Shown here: positions 17,174 to 26,514 of the stretch, piece after piece | Position numbering within the stretch: the first letter of the stretch is position 1 | How the letters are laid out: each line of letters opens with the position of its first letter | DNA from: Synechococcus sp. A10-1-5-1 | Lineage (GTDB): Bacteria; Cyanobacteriota; Cyanobacteriia; PCC-6307; Cyanobiaceae | DNA length: 64,000 bases | Direction of reading: 5' to 3' | Assembly (NCBI RefSeq): GCF_023115425.1 | Contig: NZ_CP096032.1 | Coordinates: forward strand, 1,364,001-1,428,000 | Notes under the pieces: model-generated | Told to the model about the DNA's origin: nothing | Database searches by the model: none | The model's input: the letters and a program-made list of their open reading frames with translations, nothing else | Position numbers and translations under genes: made by a program

Positions 17174-18529
17174 ATGCTTTGGAGAGCCCCCTGGCTCAAG
17201 CGCCGTATCGCCTTAATGGGCTTAGCCGCATGGGACGTGGGCTCGCTCTACATCAGCTACAACCTCACTTACCTGAGACGCCTGGGGGAATGGGAGGGCT
17301 GGAGCCAAGGGTTGCTCGTCATCACAGCGACATGGCTGAGTATTTCCTATCTCTCTGGGCGCTACTCACTGGCAGAGACCAAAGGCAAGAACTATGGACT
17401 AAGTCGTTTCGTTGAAACCTTACTGGCCGCCTGCGGAGTTCTGCTGGTTTTCATCGGCCACTCCTGGATGTATCAGATCGTCGATGCGGAAACCCGCTTT
17501 CGTGGCTTCATGATCCCGTTAGTGGGATATGCCGTAGCCTTCTCGAGTCTGGGACAGATGGGCGCTCTGAAGCTCTCTAGTAAGAGGAAGAAGTGGATCC
17601 TGGTTAGCAATGAAAGCGAGTGCAGTGTAATCAAGCGAGAACTTGGCAATGAGTCGCTGACTACAAAGAGGAACTGTTTGATCTGCAATACAGATCAGAT
17701 AGGCGAGAGGTTTCGAGTTCCCAGTGGTGAGGGATTATCAATCGGGGTAGGGAATCTGCAGACCTCAGATCAAGAGCTGATCACAAGGCTTCTTCGTCTT
17801 AGGGAAAATGGAGAGCAAATCGTCCCGCTGCTGAGCTGGTGCGAGCAAGAACTGCAACGGATACCGCCTGAGCTGATTCAGGCGAAATGGCTCATTCAGG
17901 CCGAGGGCTTTGGACTACGTCCTGGGAGCTTGAACTGGCGGGTGAAGCGACTATACGATGTGTGTGGCGCAGCTGCACTGCTGATCATCTCCACTCCACT
18001 TCTGATTCTTGGAGGGCTACTCGTCTGGCTGGAAGATCGGGGTCCAGTGTTCTACTGCCAGATCAGAAGCGGTCTCTATGGGCGACCGATAAGCATCTGG
18101 AAACTACGCAGCATGAGGGTCAACGCAGAAGCCCTTGGTGCCCAATGGGCTTCACAACGAGATCCAAGGATTACCAACGTGGGGAGAATCCTTCGAGCCA
18201 CGCGAATCGATGAACTACCTCAACTCATCAGCGTCATCAATGGGGATCTGAGTCTGATCGGACCTCGGCCCGAGAGACCCGAAATCGAGCAGGACCTGGA
18301 ACGGCTTATCCCTCACTACCGGATACGACACTGGATTCGCCCAGGACTCAGCGGATGGGCCCAGGTTTGCTATCCATATGGGGCAAGTGTTGAAGACAGT
18401 CGAATGAAACTGAGCTACGACCTCTACTACCTTCGCAATTCCAGCCTATTCCTTGATTTCCTGATTACGCTCAAAACCATTCGACTCGTTTCAGGAGCAA
18501 AGGGGGCCTCCCCAAAAGCTCCTCAATAG
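17174..18529 (+). CDS. Undecaprenyl-phosphate sugar-1-phosphate transferase (WbaP/WcaJ-type polyprenol phosphate glycosyltransferase)
   Basis: Initiates repeat-unit synthesis by moving a sugar 1-phosphate from a UDP donor to undecaprenyl phosphate at the inner membrane. The 451 residues show N-terminal TM helices (first about 150 residues), a central soluble part, then the catalytic C-terminal domain: KRLYDVCGAAALL, a re-entrant hydrophobic helix, KLRSMR, RIDELPQL, SLIGPRPERP and GLSGWAQV. This matches the long, multi-TM form. First gene of the island and the only plus-strand gene before a long minus-strand run; its 3' end overlaps the next, convergent gene by 59 bp. Confidence 0.93.
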   Translation: MLWRAPWLKRRIALMGLAAWDVGSLYISYNLTYLRRLGEWEGWSQGLLVITATWLSISYLSGRYSLAETKGKNYGLSRFVETLLAACGVLLVFIGHSWMYQIVDAETRFRGFMIPLVGYAVAFSSLGQMGALKLSSKRKKWILVSNESECSVIKRELGNESLTTKRNCLICNTDQIGERFRVPSGEGLSIGVGNLQTSDQELITRLLRLRENGEQIVPLLSWCEQELQRIPPELIQAKWLIQAEGFGLRPGSLNWRVKRLYDVCGAAALLIISTPLLILGGLLVWLEDRGPVFYCQIRSGLYGRPISIWKLRSMRVNAEALGAQWASQRDPRITNVGRILRATRIDELPQLISVINGDLSLIGPRPERPEIEQDLERLIPHYRIRHWIRPGLSGWAQVCYPYGASVEDSRMKLSYDLYYLRNSSLFLDFLITLKTIRLVSGAKGASPKAPQ

Positions 18530-19322
18530 AAAGCCTGGCCCCCACTGAACTCCTAAGAGCCAAGACTCTGCTCAAGATGTGGTCCATGACCCAGAAGAAG
18601 AGGGAAAATAGACTGCGACAACGAGATTGGTCAGAGTTCCTGAAGACTCGATAGGCCCAGAAAGGCATCGCGGCTTTCTGACTCGAGAGACTCCTTGGGT
18701 GAATGCAGTAGAAGGCAAGAATTTCAGGTAAACAGCCATAGCGTATCGAAGGGCGTGCCTTAAAGAGATCAAGCCAAAACAAGAAGTCCTCGTGGGAAAC
18801 TTCGGAAAAACCGATGCGTGCCAGGTCAGCTGAAAGGATAGCCGTCAGCATTGGGATTGGATTGTGACCAAAGAGATCCCGAGACACCAACTGTGCTGGC
18901 GGGCAAACAACACGTTGCGGTGGCTGATCAATCTGACCATCAATAAATCGAGCATACGCAGAAACCGTGAGCTCAAGATTATTAGAGCAATGAAATGCCA
19001 GCTGGCGCTCAAGTTTTTGGGGATGCCATAAATCGTCGACATCGCAAAAAGCTACATAATCAGTTGTAACATGCGCCAAGGCACAATTTCGAGCCGACGC
19101 CGGCCCAGGCCATTGCCTTAGATTGGTGTTGCTAATAAGCTGGAAACGCGGATCATCAGCGACTAGCTCCGCAAGAAATGAAGGCCCACCATCTGAGGAG
19201 CCATCGTCAACCATGATACAGGTCCAATCTTCAGAGGTTTGACATTGAAGCGAATCGACGAAGCCAGAGAGAAAGCGCTTGGCGTTCCGATAAGGAGTAA
19301 TGACTGAGACAAGAGGATTCAT
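18471..19322 (-). CDS. Glycosyltransferase family 2
   Basis: Inverting GT-A transferase for repeat-unit assembly. The 283 residues start NPLVSVITPYRNAKRFLSGF, with VDDGSSDGG and the metal-binding FCDVDDLW motif. The C-terminal third is hydrophobic/basic and probably membrane-associated. I chose the ATG at 19322, 11 bp after the upstream stop; a GTG at 19349 would overlap that gene. Last gene of the minus-strand run. Sugar specificity is not predictable. Confidence 0.88.
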   Translation of the reverse strand: MNPLVSVITPYRNAKRFLSGFVDSLQCQTSEDWTCIMVDDGSSDGGPSFLAELVADDPRFQLISNTNLRQWPGPASARNCALAHVTTDYVAFCDVDDLWHPQKLERQLAFHCSNNLELTVSAYARFIDGQIDQPPQRVVCPPAQLVSRDLFGHNPIPMLTAILSADLARIGFSEVSHEDFLFWLDLFKARPSIRYGCLPEILAFYCIHPRSLSSQKAAMPFWAYRVFRNSDQSRCRSLFSLFFWVMDHILSRVLALRSSVGARLSIEELLGRPPLLLKRVEWF

Positions 19323-19333
19323 AGACCGCAAGC

Positions 19334-20536
19334 TCAGATCATTTGGCACTGCCGGAAAAGATTTAAATAGGCCGCAGTGGATCGATCACGACCAAATTGA
19401 GATTGATAAAGAGCTCCAGCTTGCTCAGACATGGTAGCGACACGCTGGGGATCAGCTTGGAGCATGAGCAACGCACCCACAAGGCCTTGGACGTCTCCTT
19501 GCTGAATAACGACACCACAAGCTGCCTGGTCAATAATCCGGGCAAGTTCACACTCCTCGCTAGCAATTAACAAGACAGGCCTTGAGCAGGCAAGGATGCC
19601 GTAGAGCTTGCTAGGAGCAACAGTGTCCTCTGAACCGGAAATATGGCTGACAAGTGCAACATCACAGGCCGACAGGCTCGTCGACAGCTGCTCGCGCGGT
19701 TGATAGGGCTGAAGAATGACATTGGAAAGACCGTAGGCCTGACAATAGGCCTGAATCTGGGATCTTTTCGCTCCTCCCCCCACGAAGACGAACTTAAGGG
19801 GACGGTCCGCGAGCAAGCGTGCGGCCTCAAGGATCGTCAGAATGTCGTGAAGACGACCGAAGTTACCTGAATATTGGACAGTGAAGACTGAATCAATACC
19901 CCATTCTTGTGCCAAAGAATTAAGAGACTTCTGAGAAGAAGAAACAGGCACCACTGCCCAGTTAGGGATCGATACCAAACGGAAATGGTCACCAAATTCT
20001 TTGCGACATCGAGAAATCATCGAGGAGCTCAAGACAACCGTCGCCTGGCTGCCACTCAGAACTAGAGCAAGTAATTGTCGCCAGATCCAAGACAAAGGCC
20101 CCTTCGCCGGCAAAACTCCCGTTAAAACAGCGGAACGCGGAAAGATGTCTTGCAGCAAAAAGACGTAGGGTAGTTGCCTGAGGAGAGACATCAGTGGGCC
20201 AACGAGCCCTATAAAGGGTGGATTGGAGACAATGAGAAGACCTTGGTCAGTGCGGGCATATCGCAAAAGCCAATACGTACTTCCAAGAAAAAAATGAAGA
20301 CCATCAATGAGTTTTCCTAGGATGCCAACAGAGACCTTAGATGAAGACGAGAATCGATGAATCGGATAACTCGAGCGAGAAGAACCTGGAGTTGAGGTTA
20401 AGACACGCAGGCAACAACCTTGAGCGTGCAAGTCGTCAACCAGATCACTTACTAATTGGGCAGTCGCACCAGTACTTGGCCAGAAGTGCTCTGTAAGGAT
20501 GATCAGCTCCTTGGCCTGAGTAGAAGGTCCTGTCAT
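19334..20536 (-). CDS. Glycosyltransferase family 4, WbuB-like
   Basis: Retaining GT-B transferase. The 400 residues include an N-terminal acceptor domain (ILTEHFWPSTGATAQLV, VSNPPFIGLVGP, LLQDIFPRSAV) typical of the WbuB/WcaI-like subgroup that uses UDP-sugars, and a C-terminal nucleotide-sugar domain with VQYSGNFGRLHD, FVFVGGGAKR and a conserved APSKLYGILACSRPVL segment. The ATG overlaps the upstream stop by four bases (ATGA). Confidence 0.9.
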   Translation of the reverse strand: MTGPSTQAKELIILTEHFWPSTGATAQLVSDLVDDLHAQGCCLRVLTSTPGSSRSSYPIHRFSSSSKVSVGILGKLIDGLHFFLGSTYWLLRYARTDQGLLIVSNPPFIGLVGPLMSLLRQLPYVFLLQDIFPRSAVLTGVLPAKGPLSWIWRQLLALVLSGSQATVVLSSSMISRCRKEFGDHFRLVSIPNWAVVPVSSSQKSLNSLAQEWGIDSVFTVQYSGNFGRLHDILTILEAARLLADRPLKFVFVGGGAKRSQIQAYCQAYGLSNVILQPYQPREQLSTSLSACDVALVSHISGSEDTVAPSKLYGILACSRPVLLIASEECELARIIDQAACGVVIQQGDVQGLVGALLMLQADPQRVATMSEQAGALYQSQFGRDRSTAAYLNLFRQCQMI

Positions 20537-21369
20537 AAAGGCAACTCCTTCTGCCTACGCAGAAGCTCGATGACCTTGATCACTATAATTAGTTCATAAC
20601 CAGCCATCATCAGTGCGAACAGAAGACCCTGCCAGCCCTCAAGAAAACCTGTTTGAAGAAAATACTTTTGGAGAAATCGTAACGGCGGTCGTAGCCACCA
20701 AAGCTGGGAAAACAGCAGCCTGATCCTCCGCCAACGCCGGGTTGACAGGGTCGCGCTGCAACGGGTCGTTAAAAAGGCCACGATCTGCTGTGCATCCCAG
20801 CTGGCATAGCGCCGATGCCTCTCTATCCAGTCATCAAACCCTTTGCTGTATGCATAGTGTTCATAAGGAACCGATATCCGGCCTATATTAGAGCCGTCCA
20901 CAAAGCTTTCCCAAACGCCACCTTCAAAGCGGGTGTGTCCTCGGCGAACGAGACGAGGATGCCAGTTAGGGTAACCCTGGGTTCGCTTCAGCCATCGTCC
21001 CAAGAACCAATAGCGTGGTGTCAATTCATAAGCATCAATGGAAGTGCCGGACTTCACACATGCCTGTATCGCTTGAACCAAATGCGGCCCCACCTCTTCA
21101 TCGGCATCGAGGAAAAGAACCCAGTCACTGGATAATCCGCAGTTGTCAAGGGCCCAGTTGCGCTGGTTTGTAATCAAGAATGGGGCATCTTGGCGATGCT
21201 GAATAAAGGACGCCTGGTGGAGCTCTGCGACCTGATGAGTTAAGTCAGTACTACCGCTATCCAGCACAAGCAATTCATCGCACCAGCTCAGAGATTTCAG
21301 GGCACGACCAAGGTCTTGTTCTTCATTCAGGGTAAGGACTACCCCGGCGATCGTGGGCTGATCAGCCAT
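20533..21369 (-). CDS. Glycosyltransferase family 2, WaaE/KdtX-like
   Basis: Resembles beta-glucosyltransferases that modify the LPS core (WaaE/LgtF/KdtX group). The 278 residues contain GVVLTLNEEQDLGRALKSL, VLDSGSTDLT, WVLFLDADEEV, the RYWFLGRWLK strand and the HPRLVRRGHTRFEGGVWE block that marks this group, then a C-terminal hydrophobic helix. The ATG at 21369 gives an eight-base overlap with the upstream gene. With Kdo genes in the same window a core-like role is conceivable but unproved. Confidence 0.88.
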   Translation of the reverse strand: MADQPTIAGVVLTLNEEQDLGRALKSLSWCDELLVLDSGSTDLTHQVAELHQASFIQHRQDAPFLITNQRNWALDNCGLSSDWVLFLDADEEVGPHLVQAIQACVKSGTSIDAYELTPRYWFLGRWLKRTQGYPNWHPRLVRRGHTRFEGGVWESFVDGSNIGRISVPYEHYAYSKGFDDWIERHRRYASWDAQQIVAFLTTRCSATLSTRRWRRIRLLFSQLWWLRPPLRFLQKYFLQTGFLEGWQGLLFALMMAGYELIIVIKVIELLRRQKELPL

Positions 21370-22522
21370 GATTGAGTACAGCCGCGTACAGCTGCAGGGC
21401 TTCGCGCGCAATGAGCTGAGTAGAAAAGCGCTCCTTTACCCACTCCTCTGCACCTAGACCCGGCCTAGGTGAGCGCAAAGCACGCTCAAGCAGCTGGACC
21501 CAGGCGTGTTTCGACCGCTCTGCAACAAGAACTCCAGGAGAACCGCGCAATGAACCTGCCACACCGACCCGGTCAGAAATCAGAGAGCCAGAGCCACAGG
21601 CCAGAGCCTCTATAACCACATTGCCAAAATTCTCATGGCGACTGGGCAGAAGCAACCAATCAGCCGCGTTGTAGGGAGAAATCAGCTCTCTGGCCGGCAG
21701 AGCAGGGTGCCAATGGCAACGACTGGCCAAGCCCAAATCACCAAACTTTCGACGCAGGTTGCGGCCAGTACCATCGTCGTCATCGCCGAGAAATATGATC
21801 TGCCAGGGCATATGGGCGAGAGCGTTGAGCACCTCAGGAAGGAGGTCCAACCCCTTTTTATGATGCAGTCGACCAGCAACAAGGAGAAGTGGTTGATCAG
21901 TGGGCAACGACATTTGCTCACGCCAGGCCTTTCCAACAGCAGAATCAGAGTGCAGCTGGGACAGCGCGATCGGATTGGCAAGCACCTTCACAGGTGCTTT
22001 TAAGCGCAACCAACTGATCTCCCTGACTTCCTGATCAGTCGTGCAATGCAATGCAGCAGCCCGCTGCAGCAAAGGCCTCTCTTTGAGCAGAAAATAAGGA
22101 ATTTTTTTCCACCACCCACGTCTCCAAGAGTAGGGACCAAGGGCACCGCGCAAAGTCTGGATCACAGGGATCCCAGCGGCATAAGCGGCCCACTGTACTG
22201 ACAGACCTAGAGGCTGCCAGATCGAACTGAGATGGACCACTTCGGCCCAGGCCATCTGCTCTGGCAATGCCGCAACTAGCGCTTGAGATTGAATCGTCCC
22301 TGCGCACCGATCAACGGGGTAATAGGTGACATTGACACCATTCACAAGCTGAGACCTGCCAAGTTTTTCCACTGGGAAGTCAGGTAAACCGGCATTCGTG
22401 GTGATGACGCGCAGCTCGACTCCGAGCTGTACTAACCCCTCACAGAGTCGAGAGACACTCATCACAGGGCCGCCAAACTGCCAAGCGGGGGCGTACACCG
22501 GTAGAAAATGCAGCACTCTCAT
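21362..22522 (-). CDS. Glycosyltransferase family 4
   Basis: Retaining GT-B enzyme of 386 residues. N-terminal GGPVMSVSRLCEGL is the typical GT4 acceptor-side loop; the C-terminal domain has LLVAGRLHHKKGLDLLPEVL, the HENFGNVVIEALACG variant of the EX7E motif, and SDRVGVAGSLRG. The ATG at 22522 overlaps the flippase stop by one base (TGATG); an ORF extension upstream to 22546 is unlikely. Confidence 0.9.
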   Translation of the reverse strand: MRVLHFLPVYAPAWQFGGPVMSVSRLCEGLVQLGVELRVITTNAGLPDFPVEKLGRSQLVNGVNVTYYPVDRCAGTIQSQALVAALPEQMAWAEVVHLSSIWQPLGLSVQWAAYAAGIPVIQTLRGALGPYSWRRGWWKKIPYFLLKERPLLQRAAALHCTTDQEVREISWLRLKAPVKVLANPIALSQLHSDSAVGKAWREQMSLPTDQPLLLVAGRLHHKKGLDLLPEVLNALAHMPWQIIFLGDDDDGTGRNLRRKFGDLGLASRCHWHPALPARELISPYNAADWLLLPSRHENFGNVVIEALACGSGSLISDRVGVAGSLRGSPGVLVAERSKHAWVQLLERALRSPRPGLGAEEWVKERFSTQLIAREALQLYAAVLNHG

Positions 22523-23964
22523 CAGAGATGGTCCGGCATCAGCCACTGCGCAAACACCTTCACGTCACTCCATTGGAGCAGAAGGAGCAACATCGATCCA
22601 AACAGTGCTAATGGCATCGACCAAGACAAGCTAAGCAGGCTGAGCGCCTGAGCCAAAAGCACGAAACAGGTAGCCAAGCTCAAGAAGGCGAGGGGAAGCA
22701 TCTTCTCTGGAAACTGCAGATGTCGAAGGACGGGCCAAATAAAACCAAGCAAGGGGAGCAAAACATAGAGCAGACGAACCAGCAGATAGGCAGCTAGACC
22801 TGCATTGGGGATCCAGAGCCAGCCCACGAGTGCAGCCACGAGTGCGCTGCCGTTTTGCCAGAAACCGTAAAGACGAGTCTTTCCCTGGGCCAAGAGCGGT
22901 TGCACGATGAGTTGCGCGAGACATTCAAACAATGCAGTCAGTAAGAGGAGACGCGTGGGCAACAAGGCAGCCTCAAAACCAGCACCAAAAAGAATTCCCA
23001 GCAACCATTGATCACACAAGCAATAGACAAGAAGTACCTGCAACAGCAACAACCAGATCAGACGCAAGGGAATCTCTAGACGCTTGACTTGCACCTGAAA
23101 AGCGAGTTCCATACGAAGCTGAAGAAACAAGACTGGAACCAAGGTGGCGGGGAGAAAAGCAAACAACTGCTGCAAGATCTGACCAACCCGTAGATAACCA
23201 ACCTCCACCAGTCCGCTGCCACGAGCCACTTGCAACAGCAGCGGATAGAAAATCAATGAAGCGAGCAAGTTGGCCCCGTAGAAAGGCAAGCCCCGTTTCA
23301 GCAACTGACGTGCGCCGACATGCAACGGTGGCCATAGCCGCAACGGCGTCCACAGAGGGCCGAGCCTCTGCTTCAGCCAAAAACACTGGAGACAAGCCAC
23401 CAAGCACCACCCTCCCAACGCGCCTGAGACACCCAGCGTGAGGGAACCAACGGCAGCCATAAGCAGCCGTAACGGGAAAAACAGCCCTTGTCTCAAGGAG
23501 AGCAGGGCGGTCTGCCGGCTGACCAGGAGCACCTCCCAGGCAGAAGCCGAGACACCCTCGCAACCAACCATCACCAGGAGCATCAGACTCCAGACCCAAC
23601 GTTGCGGGGAAGTAATGGAAGCAGGAAAGAGAGCTCGACCGAACCAAAGCCAAATCCCCAGCGCAACACACAAGAGCAACGACACAGCGCTACAGATCTG
23701 GGAGAGGGACCTCACCAGCTGGATCCCAAATTCCCGCTGGGTAGCCTGAGGATCTCCTCCCAATTCATAATTCAGGGCGTAATCCGCACCGCACCGCACC
23801 AAGGTGTCACCGGTTTGGACCGTAGTTGTGACAAGGTTGAACAAACCCAGGTCTGTTGGCCCCAGCCAACGGCTGAGCAGCAGATTGCTGCCAAAGCTGA
23901 ACAGACGGCCTAGCCCAGCTCCGCTTGCCAAATGCAGCCAACCGCGACGCAAGGCTGAAGTCAT
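22522..23964 (-). CDS. Wzx-like polysaccharide flippase (MOP superfamily)
   Basis: Predicted to flip undecaprenyl-linked repeat units across the inner membrane. The 480 residues are nearly all hydrophobic, with about 12-14 TM segments and the N-terminal hallmark ASGAGLGRLFSFGSNLLLSRWLGPTDLG. That pattern, an early conserved motif and even helix spacing, fits MOP-family exporters. It lies in the middle of the glycosyltransferase run, overlapping both neighbours (ATGA and TGATG). It is the only clear flippase seen here, and no ABC-type glycan exporter is present. Confidence 0.88.
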   Translation of the reverse strand: MTSALRRGWLHLASGAGLGRLFSFGSNLLLSRWLGPTDLGLFNLVTTTVQTGDTLVRCGADYALNYELGGDPQATQREFGIQLVRSLSQICSAVSLLLCVALGIWLWFGRALFPASITSPQRWVWSLMLLVMVGCEGVSASAWEVLLVSRQTALLSLRQGLFFPLRLLMAAVGSLTLGVSGALGGWCLVACLQCFWLKQRLGPLWTPLRLWPPLHVGARQLLKRGLPFYGANLLASLIFYPLLLQVARGSGLVEVGYLRVGQILQQLFAFLPATLVPVLFLQLRMELAFQVQVKRLEIPLRLIWLLLLQVLLVYCLCDQWLLGILFGAGFEAALLPTRLLLLTALFECLAQLIVQPLLAQGKTRLYGFWQNGSALVAALVGWLWIPNAGLAAYLLVRLLYVLLPLLGFIWPVLRHLQFPEKMLPLAFLSLATCFVLLAQALSLLSLSWSMPLALFGSMLLLLLQWSDVKVFAQWLMPDHL

Positions 23965-24938
23965 GGCAAGGAAACAGCTTCAAGCAAACGCGCTGCCGAG
24001 GCAATCGTTGTGTGTTGAAGCACCCATTTCCGAGAGGCCTCAAGCAACTGTTGATAACCAGCTGGATCCGCATCCAATGCGTCCATTTGCTGCCGGAGAT
24101 CAGCCCATCTCTGATAACTGACGCAGTTGACACCCGCAAGCAGTCCATGAGGAGCACAAGCAGCAGGTTTGGCCTCTAACTGCCTGAGACAGGGAACAGC
24201 ACCGGCTGCCGCGATCTCGTAGTGCCTGAGGCAGTCCCAGCCCCCCCGCTTCGTCGTCACAGCAAAGCGCGATGCTGCCAGATCGTCGTAGTAAGCCTGC
24301 TCGGAGGCAAAAGCGTAGGAGGTATGCAAACCGCAGGCTTGGGCGACCTCAGGATCCACGCAATGGCTAGCCAACCGCTGCTGTTTGCTAGAAAGGTCAA
24401 ACGGACGAAGCTTCTCCGCGGGGATAGAAAAACTCGCTGGCAACACTCGACATCGACGGCCTTTACCGGCCTCCCCCTGCCACTCCCGCTTGAAGTAGAG
24501 GCAGAGTCCTGAGCGTATGGGGAAAGGCTGCCAGCCATAACGCCGAACCCGGGTACCGCTGCGGTGAAAAAGACGCGTATCGTCATCCCCATCGAGCAGC
24601 ACTACGGGAACCTGTTGCAGCAGAGGCGCTAAATCCAGGAGTTGCCCCCACTGACGCCAAATCTGACCAATCACAACCAGATCAAACCAACCAGTCTCAA
24701 GCCGCTGGATCACAAAGGTTCGGTCAACCGGACGATCCGATAACAATCCGTAGAGGGTGAACCCATGGCCACGGACGCCAAGTTGTGGTGCAACGGAACA
24801 CGTCTCCTGCCCCGCATACAACACATGCTTACGCGGGTAGTCGACAACTTCAAGCCCCAAGGAAACCAGACCATGCAGAAGGGAGTCGGCGAGATAGTCC
24901 TCTCGAGACTCTGTGAGGAACAAAACCCGGGATATCAA
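23961..24938 (-). CDS. Predicted glycosyltransferase-like protein, unclassified
   Basis: 325 residues from a TTG start (24938) that sits in TTGA, overlapping the stop of the upstream polymerase fragment by four bases. The N-terminus reads ISRVLFLTESREDYLADSLLHGL. The C-terminal half has VTTKRGGWDCLRHYEIAAAGAVPCL, here read as the nucleotide-sugar-facing part of a CgeB/GT-B-like fold (quote split: VTTKRGGWDCLRHYE then IAAAGAVP), and CVSYQRWADLRQQM. The TTG start is supported because a diverged copy of the same N-terminus and the same overlap is found at 31576-31695. I assign it to glycan synthesis by context; donor unknown. Confidence 0.7.
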   Translation of the reverse strand: MISRVLFLTESREDYLADSLLHGLVSLGLEVVDYPRKHVLYAGQETCSVAPQLGVRGHGFTLYGLLSDRPVDRTFVIQRLETGWFDLVVIGQIWRQWGQLLDLAPLLQQVPVVLLDGDDDTRLFHRSGTRVRRYGWQPFPIRSGLCLYFKREWQGEAGKGRRCRVLPASFSIPAEKLRPFDLSSKQQRLASHCVDPEVAQACGLHTSYAFASEQAYYDDLAASRFAVTTKRGGWDCLRHYEIAAAGAVPCLRQLEAKPAACAPHGLLAGVNCVSYQRWADLRQQMDALDADPAGYQQLLEASRKWVLQHTTIASAARLLEAVSLP

Positions 24939-25229
24939 ACCTCTGCCCTCCTCAACCAGCAATAAACAGCGGCACCAATGACCCAAAACAAGAGCAGGTA
25001 TTTCTGTCGTACCCAAAAGGGAGACCACTGCGTATCCGAAGCCGTTCTAAAGGGAAAGGATTGAAGATAGGTAGACGGCAAATGAGCCAGGAAGAGATGG
25101 AAAGAGATGCCAGAAAACCTGAGGCGGGGACAATAAAGATAAAGACGGAACAGAACTTGCACAACGGCTGACAAAAACAGCCAGCCAGCCAGCAAGAATC
25201 CAGGCACGGGGCGGCGCTGCTTGAGATCT
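24862..25229. repeat. Left copy of a diverged 0.37-kb direct repeat (polymerase/GT junction)
   Basis: Aligns almost collinearly with 31620-31977. Shared words include TGCACAACGGCTG (25158-25170 and 31909-31921) and CCTCTGCCCT (24940-24949 and 31697-31706). It spans the end of the polymerase reading frame and the start of the glycosyltransferase reading frame. It marks the left edge of an inserted cassette. Confidence 0.8.
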
Positions 25230-25285
25230 GTGCGGAAGTAAATACAGAAATTAAGTACAGGCTCAAAGTGTATTGCAAATGTCAA
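24935..25285 (-). pseudogene. C-terminal relict of a Wzy-like polymerase
   Basis: An open frame of 116 codons that begins TTG ACA within TTGA, overlapping the upstream GT4 stop by four bases. Its translation aligns with the last part of the full-length polymerase at 31692-33203: SAVVQVLFRL against AAVVQVFFRL, LPSTYLQSFPF against LPATYLQSFPF, LLLFWVIGAAV against LFVFWVIGTAI, ending RRAEV against TRAEA. The first three quarters of the gene are missing. It may still be translated by coupling, but alone it holds only one or two TM segments and cannot be a polymerase. Confidence 0.82.
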
Positions 25286-26514
25286 CGCCAGCAGGAACGA
25301 CGAGATCGAAACTCTTGCAGGATCTGCTGAAGAACTAGCAGAGAAGAACTTAAACTTTGCCTACGCTTTTCCATAAATGCTAAACCTGCCGAAGACAAGC
25401 GAGACCTCTCTAAAGGACTTGTGCAGATTTGAGATAACTTTGCGGCAAGATCAGAAGGGTCATTTAGGTCGACCAAAAGGGCAGCGCCTGCAACAAAAGC
25501 TGAAAGGCTTGGAGAACCAGAGTATATTAGTGGCGTTCCCATTGACAAAGCCTCAAGAGGTGGCAAGTTTGTAGGGCCAAAATAAGTAGGCATAACAAGT
25601 GCGAGTGCATTTTTGTACAAGAAAGTTATATCCGAAGAAGACACGAAGCCAGGCATAATAACTTGATCTTCGAGAGCCAAAGACCTTACTGTGTCTCGTA
25701 TGTACGAAAGATTACCCTTATCTCCACCAACAAAGACAGCCGGGAGGCAAACGTTGTGTTGCTCCCTCAAGATTGATAGGGCTCTTAGAATATATATGTG
25801 GTTCTTATGTGGCCAAAATTGTGCGGGGTAAAAAATAAATGTCTCGGGAACCGAGAACGAACATGTAGTCATATCAGTTGTGACACTCTCTGTTGTTTCT
25901 GTTAGTCGTCCTGACAAGTAAGGTGACTCTTCAAAGGGCACAACATGCACTCGTGACTCATCAAGACCGTATCGACGCTCAGCATTATGCTTACCTAAAG
26001 ATGAATCCACAAGGACAGCTGTTGCACGTGGAAGAGCTGACCGAAAAATACGTTCACGGTGGTGGAACTGACGACTATTACGAACTTCCGGAAACTCAGG
26101 GTCATCTCGATGGGAGAGATCCCAAAGTGTAATTATAAAGTTAAGAGAATCAAGGTCATTGGACCAAGAAGAAGGAGAAAGGAAGTAAACAAGATCAACA
26201 TCGTGGAGACGGAGAAAATGCTCGAAAGGACTATATGGGTAAAACTTACACAAGAAGTTGTAACAGTATGGTTCTGTTATGAATCTCCGAATATAAGAGA
26301 ATGCCAAAGTAAGTCTCGAGGGTGAGAATTCAATGGGAGTAATGTTGATACTACTAAGAGTCTGAAGATTGGAAGGGACAGTCGTAACGAACAGTGGATC
26401 GACTAGTGTTGCGGGAAGGGCTTTTACAAGAAGTACCGCATTAAGGGCTTGCTGAAAACCACCACCACTACGAATTGGCTGATCAAGAATAACAGCAACT
26501 TTAAGTGGCTTCAT
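25282..26514 (-). CDS. Glycosyltransferase family 4
   Basis: Retaining GT-B enzyme of 410 residues. The N-terminal half has ILDQPIRSGGGFQQALNAVL; the C-terminal half has FIFYPAQFWPHKNHIYILRAL, VFVGGDKGN, VIMPGFVSSSDI and a PTYFGPTNLPPLEALSMGTPL segment (the last is the donor-site EX7E region; motif split for length). This pattern matches mannosyltransferase-B-like GT4s. The DNA is AT-rich compared with the genes at 17-25 kb and 32-59 kb. It overlaps the perosamine synthase upstream (ATGA) and the polymerase relict downstream (TTGA). Confidence 0.88.
   Translation of the reverse strand: MKPLKVAVILDQPIRSGGGFQQALNAVLLVKALPATLVDPLFVTTVPSNLQTLSSINITPIEFSPSRLTLAFSYIRRFITEPYCYNFLCKFYPYSPFEHFLRLHDVDLVYFLSPSSWSNDLDSLNFIITLWDLSHRDDPEFPEVRNSRQFHHRERIFRSALPRATAVLVDSSLGKHNAERRYGLDESRVHVVPFEESPYLSGRLTETTESVTTDMTTCSFSVPETFIFYPAQFWPHKNHIYILRALSILREQHNVCLPAVFVGGDKGNLSYIRDTVRSLALEDQVIMPGFVSSSDITFLYKNALALVMPTYFGPTNLPPLEALSMGTPLIYSGSPSLSAFVAGAALLVDLNDPSDLAAKLSQICTSPLERSRLSSAGLAFMEKRRQSLSSSLLVLQQILQEFRSRRSCWR

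Noticed and set aside
25893-26325. Short plus-strand frames opposite the GT4 at 25282-26514
   Set aside because: Shadows of a GT4 with clear donor-site motifs on the minus strand.
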